Source: JALOTE01 sp031422195 (GTDB lineage Bacteria > Pseudomonadota > Alphaproteobacteria > Rhizobiales > Rhizobiaceae). From it: DNA of 13,749 bases. A model generated the notes under the pieces. It worked only from the letters and a program-made list of their open reading frames with translations, was not told where the DNA came from and did no database searches. Where the stretch lies: positions 1 through 13,749 of the forward strand of contig JANOPZ010000097.1 in assembly GCA_031422195.1 (NCBI GenBank). The letters run 5' to 3'. Shown piece by piece: positions 1 to 7,328 of the stretch. Numbering within the stretch: the first letter of the stretch is position 1; each line of letters begins with the position of its first letter. Both the position numbers and the translations under genes were made by a program.

Positions 1-180
1 GTCATGGTAGCAGCGATCGGCTTGGCCAGCGTGGCTACCATGACACGCACCGTGTCAGCCTCAGGCATGGATTGGGGTGTGTTGGCGGCTGCCGGCGTGC
101 TGACGATTATTCCGGGTGCTTTGGTCATTTATTTTGTCAGAAACTATATCGCCAAGGGCTTCGCCCTTGGGCGCGTGTAA
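1..180 (+). CDS. glpQ: ABC transporter permease, C-terminal fragment (glycerol-type, GlpQ-like)
   Basis: Only the last 59 codons are inside the window, open from base 1 and ending in TAA at 178-180. The fragment has a final hydrophobic helix (WGVLAAAGVLTIIPGALVIYFV) followed by a short basic tail ending in NYIAKGFALGRV. That ending is typical of MalG-like inner-membrane permeases of the carbohydrate uptake family, and the wording closely fits the glycerol transporter permease GlpQ of alphaproteobacteria. The next gene starts 14 bases downstream and the binding protein follows it, so this is one operon. The substrate assignment rests mainly on these neighbours; from the fragment alone only a sugar/polyol permease can be claimed. 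Confidence 0.75.
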   Translation, partial: VMVAAIGLASVATMTRTVSASGMDWGVLAAAGVLTIIPGALVIYFVRNYIAKGFALGRV

Positions 181-194
181 GGAAGGGTTCAAAC

Positions 195-470
195 ATGGCA
201 TGGATGGCATGGACTTACCCGACCGCATTGTTCTTTCTGGTGATTGCATTGTTGCTGATCACTTTCACAATACTGGCAATAAAATATCCAGAAACGCCAA
301 GGCTTGGCGTGCTGCGCATTGAAACCACGCGCGGCGACCGGTTGTTTATTTCGCTTTTGGGCTCAGCCTTTATTCATATCGGCTGGCTCGGCCTATTCGG
401 TGCACCTTATTTATGGGCCGCACTGATTGTCTGCCTGATTTATGCCTCAGCAGTGTTTCGCTGGGTGTGA
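195..470 (+). CDS. glpU: DUF2160 small integral membrane protein (GlpU-like)
   Basis: A 91-residue protein starting at ATG 195, chosen because GGAAGG at 181-186 gives a good ribosome binding site; reading further upstream in this frame would run into the permease gene. It has three predicted membrane segments: residues about 8-28 (after MAWMAWTYPTA), about 51-67 (FISLLGSAFIHIGWLGL) and about 70-88. The connecting stretch carries a conserved-looking charged loop (RIETTRGDR). It matches the DUF2160 family of small inner-membrane proteins. In alphaproteobacterial glycerol ABC operons a gene of this kind lies between the second permease and the binding protein, exactly as here. Its molecular role is not known; an accessory or stabilising subunit of the transporter is a reasonable inference. 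Confidence 0.8.
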   Translation: MAWMAWTYPTALFFLVIALLLITFTILAIKYPETPRLGVLRIETTRGDRLFISLLGSAFIHIGWLGLFGAPYLWAALIVCLIYASAVFRWV

Positions 471-486
471 AAAAGGAAATGAGGAG

Positions 487-513
487 CATGGACGTGGCCA
501 AGCTGCATCCATG
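487..513 (+). repeat. Inverted repeat between glpU and glpV
   Basis: The 95-base spacer between the two genes contains CATGGA (487-492) facing TCCATG (508-513) around a 15-base loop that itself holds TGGCCA. It has no T-tract, so it is not a terminator. A hairpin here could mark an mRNA processing or stabilising site that lets the binding protein be made in excess of the membrane subunits, a common arrangement, but this is inference from position only. Confidence 0.35.
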
Positions 514-565
514 TCGACGTGCCTAAAATACCAAACAATTGTTTTCACAATCTGGGAGAACTTCA

Positions 566-2287
566 ATGAAATACTTTACATCAACGACAGCCATTGCGCT
601 TGCAATGCTGGCGTTTGGGGGCAGCGCCCAAGCCGATATGGTTGCTGCCAAGGCATTTTTGGATGCTGAGATCAAAGACCAGTCTGTTCTTGACCGTGCT
701 GGCCAAGAAGCTGAAATGCAGTGGTTCATGGATGCTGCCAAGCCGTTTGCCGGCATGGAAATTAAAGTGGCATCTGAAACCATTGGCACTCACGTTTACG
801 AGTCAAAAACACTGGCCGCTGCTTTCACCGCAATCACCGGTATCAAGATCACCCATGATCTGATCGGCGAAGGCGATGTGGTTGAGAAGCTGCAAACCCA
901 AATGCAAACCGGCGAAAACATCTATGATGCTTACATCAATGATTCCGATTTGATTGGCACCCATTGGCGCTATCAGCAGGCCCGTAACCTGACGGATTGG
1001 ATGGCCGGTGAAGGCGCAGCCGTTACCTCGCCAACGCTTGATTTGGCTGATTTTATCGGCACCAAGTTCACAACCGCACCGGATGGAAAACTGTATCAGT
1101 TGCCCGACCAGCAGTTCGCGAATTTGTATTGGTTCCGCTATGATTGGTTCAACGATCAGAAAACCAAAGACGATTTCAAAGCCGCATTCGGCTATGATCT
1201 CGGTGTGCCGCTCAACTGGTCTGCCTACGAAGATATTGCGAAATTCTTCACCGGCCGTGACATGACCTATGCTGGCGGCCCAGCCAAAGTTTATGGCAAC
1301 ATGGACTACGGCAAGAAAGACCCGTCACTCGGCTGGCGCTATACAGACGCGTGGATGTCAATGGCTGGCATGAGCGATGTTGGCACGCCAAATGGTCTGC
1401 CCGTTGATGAATGGGGTGTTCGTGTAAACGAAAAATCCCAACCGGTAGGGTCATGCGTTACACGCGGCGGCGGCACCAATGATGCGGCTGCTGTTTATGC
1501 TGTCACCAAAGCGATTGACTGGCTGAAAAACTACTCACCACCGGAAGCTGCCGGTATGGTGTTTGGTGAAGCAGGCCCGGTTCCTGCGCAGGGTGAAATT
1601 GCCCAGCAAATGTTCTGGTACACCGCTTTCACCGCTGACATGGTTAAAGAAGGCTTGCCGGTTGTAAATGCCGATGGCACACCCAAATGGCGCATGGCAC
1701 CAAGCCCGCATGGCACTTACTGGCAAGAAGGCATGAAGGTTGGTTATCAGGATGTGGGTTCATGGACACTCATGAAATCAACACCTGTTGACCGCGCTCA
1801 AGCAGCTTGGCTTTACGCGCAGTTCGTTACATCCAAAACTGTAGATGTGAAGAAATCGCATGTCGGCCTCACGTTTGCGCGTGAATCTTCAATCCAGCAC
1901 GCCAGCTTTACAGAACGTGCGCCAAAACTTGGCGGCCTGATCGAGTTCTACCGTTCGCCAGCCCGTATCCAATGGTCACCAACAGGCACCAACATTCCGG
2001 ATTATCCGAAAATGGCGCAACTTTGGTGGCAGAACATTGGCGATGCCATGTCTGGCGAAAAAACGCCTCAAGAAGCTCTTGATGCTTTGTGCGCCGAACA
2101 GGAAAAAGTCCTGGAGCGTATCGAAAAATCTGGCGTACAAGGCGAGATTGGTCCGAAGATGAACGATGTTGTTGATGCCCAATATTGGCTCGATCAACCG
2201 GGTTCACCTGTTGCCAAAATGGAAAATGAAAAGCCGCAAGGCGAGACCATTTCCTATGACGAACTGATCAAATCCTGGAACAAATAA
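566..2287 (+). CDS. glpV: ABC transporter periplasmic substrate-binding protein (glycerol-type, GlpV-like)
   Basis: A 573-residue protein with a clear Sec signal peptide: MKYFTSTTAIALAMLAFG, then SAQA with likely cleavage after Ala23. The start at ATG 566 has GGGAGAA at 554-560 as ribosome binding site; an upstream start at 539 would put a non-signal extension before the signal peptide and was rejected. The mature protein is much longer than usual maltose-type binding proteins (about 400 residues), a feature of the GlpV-like family. Interior segments such as the run around residues 85-130 (ITGIKITHDLIGEGDVVEKL) and the C-terminal helices resemble extracellular solute-binding protein family 1. 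It sits at the end of the permease-DUF2160-binding protein order and is followed by a terminator, so it closes the operon. Glycerol as ligand is inferred from family and gene order; another polyol or sugar is possible. Confidence 0.85.
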   Translation: MKYFTSTTAIALAMLAFGGSAQADMVAAKAFLDAEIKDQSVLDRAGQEAEMQWFMDAAKPFAGMEIKVASETIGTHVYESKTLAAAFTAITGIKITHDLIGEGDVVEKLQTQMQTGENIYDAYINDSDLIGTHWRYQQARNLTDWMAGEGAAVTSPTLDLADFIGTKFTTAPDGKLYQLPDQQFANLYWFRYDWFNDQKTKDDFKAAFGYDLGVPLNWSAYEDIAKFFTGRDMTYAGGPAKVYGNMDYGKKDPSLGWRYTDAWMSMAGMSDVGTPNGLPVDEWGVRVNEKSQPVGSCVTRGGGTNDAAAVYAVTKAIDWLKNYSPPEAAGMVFGEAGPVPAQGEIAQQMFWYTAFTADMVKEGLPVVNADGTPKWRMAPSPHGTYWQEGMKVGYQDVGSWTLMKSTPVDRAQAAWLYAQFVTSKTVDVKKSHVGLTFARESSIQHASFTERAPKLGGLIEFYRSPARIQWSPTGTNIPDYPKMAQLWWQNIGDAMSGEKTPQEALDALCAEQEKVLERIEKSGVQGEIGPKMNDVVDAQYWLDQPGSPVAKMENEKPQGETISYDELIKSWNK

Positions 2288-2297
2288 GGTCGCATTC

Positions 2298-2344
2298 GAC
2301 CGGTATCCGGTCACGATCTGTCATGACCGGATAAGAAACCGGTC
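2298..2344. repeat. Nested inverted repeat after glpV
   Basis: Ten bases after the glpV stop there is a perfect 10-bp inverted repeat, TATCCGGTCA (2304-2313) and TGACCGGATA (2324-2333), flanked by a second pair, GACCGG (2298-2303) and CCGGTC (2339-2344). Together they allow a 16-bp stem interrupted by a 5-base bulge (AGAAA) with a 10-base loop. There is no T-tract, so this looks like an RNA 3'-end stabiliser or a small palindromic extragenic element, not a terminator. Confidence 0.6.
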
Positions 2345-2363
2345 TAACGGGCGACAAGAATTA

Positions 2364-2392
2364 AAGAGCGGGCGCATCAGTGCCCGCTTTTT
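2364..2392 (+). terminator. Rho-independent terminator of the glp operon
   Basis: AGCGGGC (2367-2373) pairs with GCCCGCT (2382-2388), extendable inward by a G-U and a C-G pair to leave the loop ATCA, and outward by an A-rich left flank against the T-run at 2388-2392. The stem is GC-rich and directly followed by TTTTT, the standard intrinsic terminator form. It ends transcription after glpV. Confidence 0.85.
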
Positions 2393-2658
2393 AATTTAAC
2401 TTGCCTATTTTGCTGTCTTCCATTTGGCAGAAAATAAAGATGACAGCCTGAAAGCCGAAGCGGCGCTTTCGGAGCAGTCCCGTTTTCATGCTGCAGATCA
2501 AGACCCGGTTTACACAGAGCTGATATTTTGGCTGACATTTTGGTTCTAGGGGGGTTGCCCGGCGGCATTACTTCGGCAAGGTGAGCGTTGGTGTATTTTG
2601 AAGGTCTCAACTTGGAACAAAGCAAGAGCCCAAAAAAGCTGAACAGGGCAAGTGTTTT
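2393..2658. other. Intergenic region upstream of the acyltransferase gene
   Basis: About 270 bases without a credible gene. It holds three weak structures: GCTGTC (2412-2417) facing GACAGC (2442-2447) over a 24-base gap; a short hairpin CCGAA (2455-2459) / TTCGG (2468-2472); and a direct repeat ATTTTGG at 2525-2531 and 2537-2543. The acyltransferase promoter is presumably here, because a strong terminator lies upstream, but I cannot pick convincing -35 and -10 boxes. The open frame on the minus strand (2377-2625) crosses the terminator and resembles no family. Confidence 0.5.
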
Positions 2659-4653
2659 ATGTCAAAACAAGAGCTGAATCCGGAGCGCATTAAATACCGC
2701 GCAGATATTGACGGTCTGAGGGCATTGGCCGTCCTTTCTGTAGTTGGATACCATGCCTTCCCGTCGCTATTTCGGGGTGGATTTTCAGGGGTTGATGTTT
2801 TTTTTGTTATATCCGGATTTTTGATTTCGACCATTATATTTGAAAATCTGCGGCACGGCACCTTCGCATTCCGCACGTTTTACCAGCGCCGCATCCTTCG
2901 TATTTTCCCCGCGCTTATTGTCGTTATGTTGGCTACGTATGCATTTGGGTGGTTTGCGTTGCTGGGCGATGAGTTTCTGCTGCTGGGCAAGCATAGTGTT
3001 GCCGGCGCAGGATTTGCTTCAAATTTCATTTTGTGGGCCGAAGCCGGTTATTTTGATATTTCAGCTGAAACCAAACCGCTGCTCCATTTGTGGAGTCTGG
3101 CGATTGAAGAACAATTCTATATTTTTTGGCCCGTCATCATTTTTATGGCTTGGAAAGCAAATTTGCCATTTGGGCCCATCTTGGGGCTGCTGCTCGGTCT
3201 TTCGTTCCTGCTTAATGTAACCGGCATCAAGGCAGATCCTGTAGCAACTTTTTTCTCACCGCAAACCCGTGCTTGGGAGCTTTTGTGCGGCGGCATGCTG
3301 GCATGGCTGACATTAAGTGCAGGGCATCAGCCCTGGTCTTGGCGTGCGCTCGTTTGGGGCGCTATCATGCGGGCACGTATCAAAGCTGCGCTTTCAATTG
3401 GCGGTATTGCACTTTTAATTTTATCATTTTTCGCGCTCGATGACAGCCTCAGGTTCCCGGGGCTATGGGCGCTAGTGCCCGTTTTGGGCGCAGTTGCCAT
3501 TATCGCAGCCGGGCCAAACGCATTTTTCAACAGACTGGTGTTGTCGCACCCCATAATGGTGTCGCTTGGGCTTATAAGTTATCCGCTCTATCTATGGCAT
3601 TGGCCTTTACTGTCGTTTGCGCGGATTATCGAAGGTGAAGTGCCGCATGTGCTAACGCGCATCGCTCTGATTGGTGTTTCAGTGTTTCTGGCTTGGCTTA
3701 CGTTTTACACAGTTGAGCGGCAATTCCGGTTGGGTTCAAACCGGACGGTTAAAGCATGGGGCCTTATCGCGGGGATGACCGGTGTTGCTTTGCTTGGCGC
3801 ATACACGTGGCAAAACGACGGTTTAACCAACAGGGCTGCAGCCCTTAACTATCTCAATAACAAGCAAGAACTCTTGCGCACCCCTGCAATAGACCCGCAA
3901 TGCCTGACGTTTGTCGGGTTGGAAATACCGTTGTTTAACTATTGCCGGTTCAACGATGCGGGCTTTGCAAAAACGATTGCTGTTATCGGCGACAGTCATG
4001 CACATGTGGCCTACCCTGGGATAGCTGAACTGGCAAAAAGTCGTGGCTTGAGCACACTCCTCATTGCCAATAGCAGTTGTCCTCCCTTTACCGGCTCCCC
4101 AAACGGATCAGGTGAAAGCGAGAGGCAGGCTTGCCAGAAAAAGATTGACCAGATTCTTGATGTATTGCGGCGTAGTGCTGAAATTGAGACAGTGGTCATG
4201 TTTACGCGCGGCATGCTTTACCTGACAGGCACTGAACCGGTGACAGCTGACAAGGATGTCATGCAAGGGGCGACCTTAACTCCAGCCCAATTTGGAATTG
4301 GATTTCAACGCACGATTGACCAGCTTAAAAACTCAGGGAAAACTGTTTTTTACGTGACTGAAAACCCCGAGTTAGTGCGAACACCCGAAGCATGCATTCC
4401 CCGTCCGTTTCGATCCAATCCAAAAAATTGCGAAATGGCGACATCAGCCGTGCTTGAACGCCAAAAAATATACCGTGAGATTGTTTTCAAATTAGAAAAT
4501 CTAAAGATAATCGATGTCGTTCCCATTTTTTGCCCCATCACAAAGTGTCTTGTGATCGATGACGGCGCATTATTATATGCCGATGCCGACCATTTATCGA
4601 TCGCAGGAAGTCGCTTTCAAGCACAGGCCCTGATCAGCACAATTTTCAAATAG
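2659..4653 (+). CDS. Two-domain surface-glycan O-acyltransferase (AT3 membrane domain + SGNH domain, OafB type)
   Basis: A 664-residue protein. Residues about 13-375 are an acyltransferase-3 membrane domain with around ten or eleven hydrophobic segments. It shows the family marks: YRADIDGLRALAV near the start, the presumed catalytic His32 (VVGYHAF), GVDVFFVISGFL at 44-55, the basic FYQRRILRIFPA loop at 74-84, and LLHLWSLAIEEQFYIFWP. The C-terminal part from about residue 440 is a periplasmic SGNH domain: GDSH with Ser446 and His447, and DADHLS with Asp642 and His645 completing the catalytic pair. The fold is that of OafA/OafB-type enzymes, which move acetyl (or longer acyl) groups from cytoplasmic CoA donors to LPS O-antigen or other envelope glycans. 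The ribosome binding site is weak (AGGGCAAG region). It stands alone between the glp terminator and the glycan cluster; the acceptor is unknown but may be the glycan made next door. Confidence 0.88.
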   Translation: MSKQELNPERIKYRADIDGLRALAVLSVVGYHAFPSLFRGGFSGVDVFFVISGFLISTIIFENLRHGTFAFRTFYQRRILRIFPALIVVMLATYAFGWFALLGDEFLLLGKHSVAGAGFASNFILWAEAGYFDISAETKPLLHLWSLAIEEQFYIFWPVIIFMAWKANLPFGPILGLLLGLSFLLNVTGIKADPVATFFSPQTRAWELLCGGMLAWLTLSAGHQPWSWRALVWGAIMRARIKAALSIGGIALLILSFFALDDSLRFPGLWALVPVLGAVAIIAAGPNAFFNRLVLSHPIMVSLGLISYPLYLWHWPLLSFARIIEGEVPHVLTRIALIGVSVFLAWLTFYTVERQFRLGSNRTVKAWGLIAGMTGVALLGAYTWQNDGLTNRAAALNYLNNKQELLRTPAIDPQCLTFVGLEIPLFNYCRFNDAGFAKTIAVIGDSHAHVAYPGIAELAKSRGLSTLLIANSSCPPFTGSPNGSGESERQACQKKIDQILDVLRRSAEIETVVMFTRGMLYLTGTEPVTADKDVMQGATLTPAQFGIGFQRTIDQLKNSGKTVFYVTENPELVRTPEACIPRPFRSNPKNCEMATSAVLERQKIYREIVFKLENLKIIDVVPIFCPITKCLVIDDGALLYADADHLSIAGSRFQAQALISTIFK

Positions 4654-4917
4654 CTTTGCGCTCACCCGTTATTACGGGATCGTTGCATTATTTTTTGAGA
4701 TCGAGGTTTTGCCGCTCGGCATATGTTCAAAAACAAAGCCTGACATCACTGTGTCATGCAGGTATAGAAGCATTGGTTTTTGGGGAATTTCACAAATTTG
4801 CTATATCAACATATGCGTTTGGCCCCCATTAAAATGCTTGCGGGGCATACAAATACATTAAAACACAACTTCAGTTTGCCGGATTAAGCAAAACGATAAT
4901 CGAGCGGATTTATTCAA
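4654..4917. promoter_or_regulatory. Leader region of the polysaccharide gene run
   Basis: A 264-base AT-rich gap with no gene, the longest break before eight co-directional genes, so the best place for their promoter. It contains a dyad, TGACA (4741-4745) and TGTCA (4752-4756) around a 6-base centre, which looks like an operator half-site pair. A second inverted repeat, GCCCC / GGGGC, lies at about 4821-4847. No -35/-10 pair is good enough to name, so the promoter itself is inferred from layout. Confidence 0.4.
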
Positions 4918-6171
4918 ATGCGGGTGCTATACATCCATCAACACTTTTCGTCACCAAACGGATCAACGGGCATAAGATCTTATGCATTTGCCCGAAAATT
5001 AATTGAACGCGGGCATGATGTGACAGTCTTAGCTGGCAGCTACAAGTCAGGCGATACCGGCCTTGTAGGACCCTTTGTCAATGGAATGCGGACTGGTGTC
5101 GTGGATGGCATAAACGTCGTGGAATTTGATGTCCGCGTTGGAAATGTTGACAGTTTTAGCAAACGCGCCGCAGCATTTGTGAAATATGCCGCCCGGTCAA
5201 CACAGGCCACATTGCGCGGCAATTGGGATGTCGTGTTTGCAACATCCACGCCATTGACCGCTGCCATCCCCGGAATTGCGTGGACGTGGCTCAAGCGAAA
5301 ACCGTTCATTTTTGAGGTTCGGGATCTTTGGCCTGAACTTCCAAAAGCCATGGGTGTCATCAAGAACCCGCTGGTTTTAGGGGCAATGTCTGTTCTGGAA
5401 TGGGCAGCATACCGCTCTTGCAGCGCCGCCATTGGTCTTGCACCGGGCATCGTGGAGGGCATTCGGGCGCGAAGCAAAAGCAGTCTTGATGTTAAAATGA
5501 TCCCAAATGCGGCGGACCTTACTTTGTTTACACCGGAAGGTGAGGCAACGCGGCCGGAAGGCATAGCCCCGGAAAATTTCTTGGCTGTTTTTACAGGCGC
5601 ACACGGAAAAGCAAATGGCCTTGATGCGGCGCTCGACGCGGCGGCCGAACTTAAAAGGCGCAACCGCCATGATATCCAGATCGCCTTCATTGGTGACGGC
5701 GCCGAAAAGATAAGGCTGATGGAGCGCGCGTCTGCGGAGGGCCTCCACAATTGCAGCTTCCATGGTCTTTTACGCAAAGACAAACTGGCAGCCATGATGC
5801 GCGGCGCTGACGCCGGATTAATGCTGCTTGCAAATGTGCCAGCCTTTTATCGTGGCACGTCGCCAAACAAATTCTTTGATTATTGCTCTGCCGGCTTGCC
5901 GGTTATCAATAATTATGGCGGTTGGTTGGCTGGTATGATCAAACAGGAAGACTGCGGAATTGTGGTGCCGCCGGAAAACGCGTCTGCCTTTGCAGACGCG
6001 CTGATCACATTGGCTGACAACAGGGCGATGGGTAAAGCGGCTGGCGCGCGTGGACGCGCATTCGCCGAAAAACACTTCAACCGCGACGACCTTGCCGAAC
6101 AATTTGTTGATTTTATCGAACACCACGGCCGCAGCGGCAGCCGGGTTGACCAGACACTGCCTGCCAACTAA
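4918..6171 (+). CDS. Family GT4 glycosyltransferase (WbuB/WcaI-like)
   Basis: A 417-residue protein of GT-B fold. The N-terminal Rossmann half begins MRVLYIHQHFSSPNGSTGIR, with the glycine-rich acceptor-side loop, and continues with LIERGHDVTVLAGSY. The C-terminal donor-binding half contains FTGAHGKANGLD (near residue 225), IAFIGDGAEK, and GTSPNKFFDYCSAGLPVI starting at residue 313, the equivalent of the GT4 EX7E region. No signal peptide or membrane anchor is visible, so it acts at the cytoplasmic face, adding a sugar from a nucleotide donor to a lipid-linked glycan. Related WbuB proteins transfer N-acetylated amino sugars, which suits the neighbouring pathway, but donor and acceptor cannot be read from the sequence. 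It is the first gene of the run; its stop is a tandem TAATAA and wecB follows after 29 bases. The ribosome binding site (AGCGGA) is modest. Confidence 0.85.
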   Translation: MRVLYIHQHFSSPNGSTGIRSYAFARKLIERGHDVTVLAGSYKSGDTGLVGPFVNGMRTGVVDGINVVEFDVRVGNVDSFSKRAAAFVKYAARSTQATLRGNWDVVFATSTPLTAAIPGIAWTWLKRKPFIFEVRDLWPELPKAMGVIKNPLVLGAMSVLEWAAYRSCSAAIGLAPGIVEGIRARSKSSLDVKMIPNAADLTLFTPEGEATRPEGIAPENFLAVFTGAHGKANGLDAALDAAAELKRRNRHDIQIAFIGDGAEKIRLMERASAEGLHNCSFHGLLRKDKLAAMMRGADAGLMLLANVPAFYRGTSPNKFFDYCSAGLPVINNYGGWLAGMIKQEDCGIVVPPENASAFADALITLADNRAMGKAAGARGRAFAEKHFNRDDLAEQFVDFIEHHGRSGSRVDQTLPAN

Positions 6172-6200
6172 TAAGCTGCCTCCAGAACGCAAGGGTGAAA

Positions 6201-7328
6201 ATGAAATTGTCTCCTATTCGGCCTTGGATCATTCTCGGCACACGCCCAGAAGCAATAAAACTCGCTCCACTTTTTATGACAATGCGCAATATGGATCGGT
6301 TTGCCCCGGTTCTGGTGAGCACGGGACAGCACCAAAGCATGGTGCGCGATGTCTTGAAAGCATTTGACCTCACGCCTGATATTGATTTGGCAGTCATGCA
6401 GCCGGGCCAAACACTGTCGCTGCTGACACGCAACATCATTGATGCGCTTGATCCGCTGATTGCGGAACACAAACCGGATTGGCTTGTTGTTCAGGGTGAT
6501 ACAACAACGACGTTTGTCACCAGCCTGATCGGCTTTTACAATCACATTCCTGTTGCTCATGTGGAAGCCGGTTTGCGTACCGGCGACCTGATGCGGCCCT
6601 GGCCGGAAGAAGCCAACCGTCGGTTGACCAGTATTGTGGCACGTCGCCATTATCCGCCGACTGATTTGGCACGAGACAATTTGTTGCGCGAAGGTATCGA
6701 TCCCAAAAATATAGTGATGACGGGAAATACCGTTATTGATGCACTTCTAAGTGTGTCAAAGCGTTTAGATGCTGATCCGTCAGCCCAAGCACAACTTTTA
6801 GCGCGGTTTCCGTTTCTGGATCCTGCCCGCCGCATGATTTTAGTGACCGGCCACAGACGCGAAAGTTTTGGCGAAGGGTTTCGCAATATCTGCACTGCTT
6901 TAGCTGAAATTGCCGAGCGTGATGATGTGCAAATCGTTTATCCTGTCCATCTTAATCCAAATGTTCAGGGCATCGTGCATGAAACACTTGGCGGCAAAAC
7001 AAATGTACATCTCATCGCCCCGGTTGATTATGAGGCATTCATTTACTTGATGAAGCACAGTTATTTCATTTTGACGGATTCCGGTGGCGTTCAAGAAGAA
7101 GCGCCCTCATTGAGACGGCCAGTGTTGGTCATGCGCGATACCAGTGAGCGCATGGAAGCGGTAAACGCGGGCTTGGCGCGGCTGGTTTCAACATCAGTCC
7201 AAACCATCGTTGCGGGTGCATACATGCTGTTGGATAATCCTGCCGCCTATGCAAAAATGCAGTCTGACATCAGCCCGTTCGGTGATGGGCGGGCGTGTAA
7301 TCGAATTGCGGAAGATTTACTTTTATGA
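6201..7328 (+). CDS. wecB: UDP-N-acetylglucosamine 2-epimerase (non-hydrolysing)
   Basis: This cytoplasmic enzyme interconverts UDP-GlcNAc and UDP-ManNAc. Length is 375 residues, normal for the family. Motifs in order: ILGTRPEAIKLAP (residues 11-23), VVQGDTTT, HVEAGLRTGDL, NRRLTSIVARRHYPPT, VTGHRRESFGEGF, and near the C terminus LTDSGGVQEEAPSL, which carries the substrate-binding and catalytic acidic residues of the WecB/MnaA family. ATG 6201 is chosen over GTG 6195 because AAGGG at 6191-6195 gives correct ribosome spacing to it. The stop overlaps the wecC start in ATGA, so the two consecutive pathway steps are translationally coupled. It supplies UDP-ManNAc to the next enzyme. Confidence 0.95.
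   Translation: MKLSPIRPWIILGTRPEAIKLAPLFMTMRNMDRFAPVLVSTGQHQSMVRDVLKAFDLTPDIDLAVMQPGQTLSLLTRNIIDALDPLIAEHKPDWLVVQGDTTTTFVTSLIGFYNHIPVAHVEAGLRTGDLMRPWPEEANRRLTSIVARRHYPPTDLARDNLLREGIDPKNIVMTGNTVIDALLSVSKRLDADPSAQAQLLARFPFLDPARRMILVTGHRRESFGEGFRNICTALAEIAERDDVQIVYPVHLNPNVQGIVHETLGGKTNVHLIAPVDYEAFIYLMKHSYFILTDSGGVQEEAPSLRRPVLVMRDTSERMEAVNAGLARLVSTSVQTIVAGAYMLLDNPAAYAKMQSDISPFGDGRACNRIAEDLLL

Noticed and set aside
72..194. Upstream extension of the DUF2160 gene
   Set aside because: It overlaps the permease coding sequence in another frame, and ATG 195 has the ribosome binding site.
2377..2625. 82-codon open frame on the minus strand in the intergenic region
   Set aside because: It runs through the glp terminator stem, resembles no family and has no clear ribosome binding site.
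4665..4678. CCCGT/ACGGG hairpin after the acyltransferase gene as terminator
   Set aside because: The stem is only 5 bp and the T-run comes about 12 bases later, too far for an intrinsic terminator.
5040..5795. 251-codon open frame on the minus strand
   Set aside because: It lies wholly inside the GT4 gene, is antisense to a well-conserved protein, has Ser/Arg/Ala-rich composition typical of a shadow frame and no family motif.
6168..6650. 160-codon open frame on the minus strand
   Set aside because: Antisense to wecB and the end of the GT4 gene; no motif.
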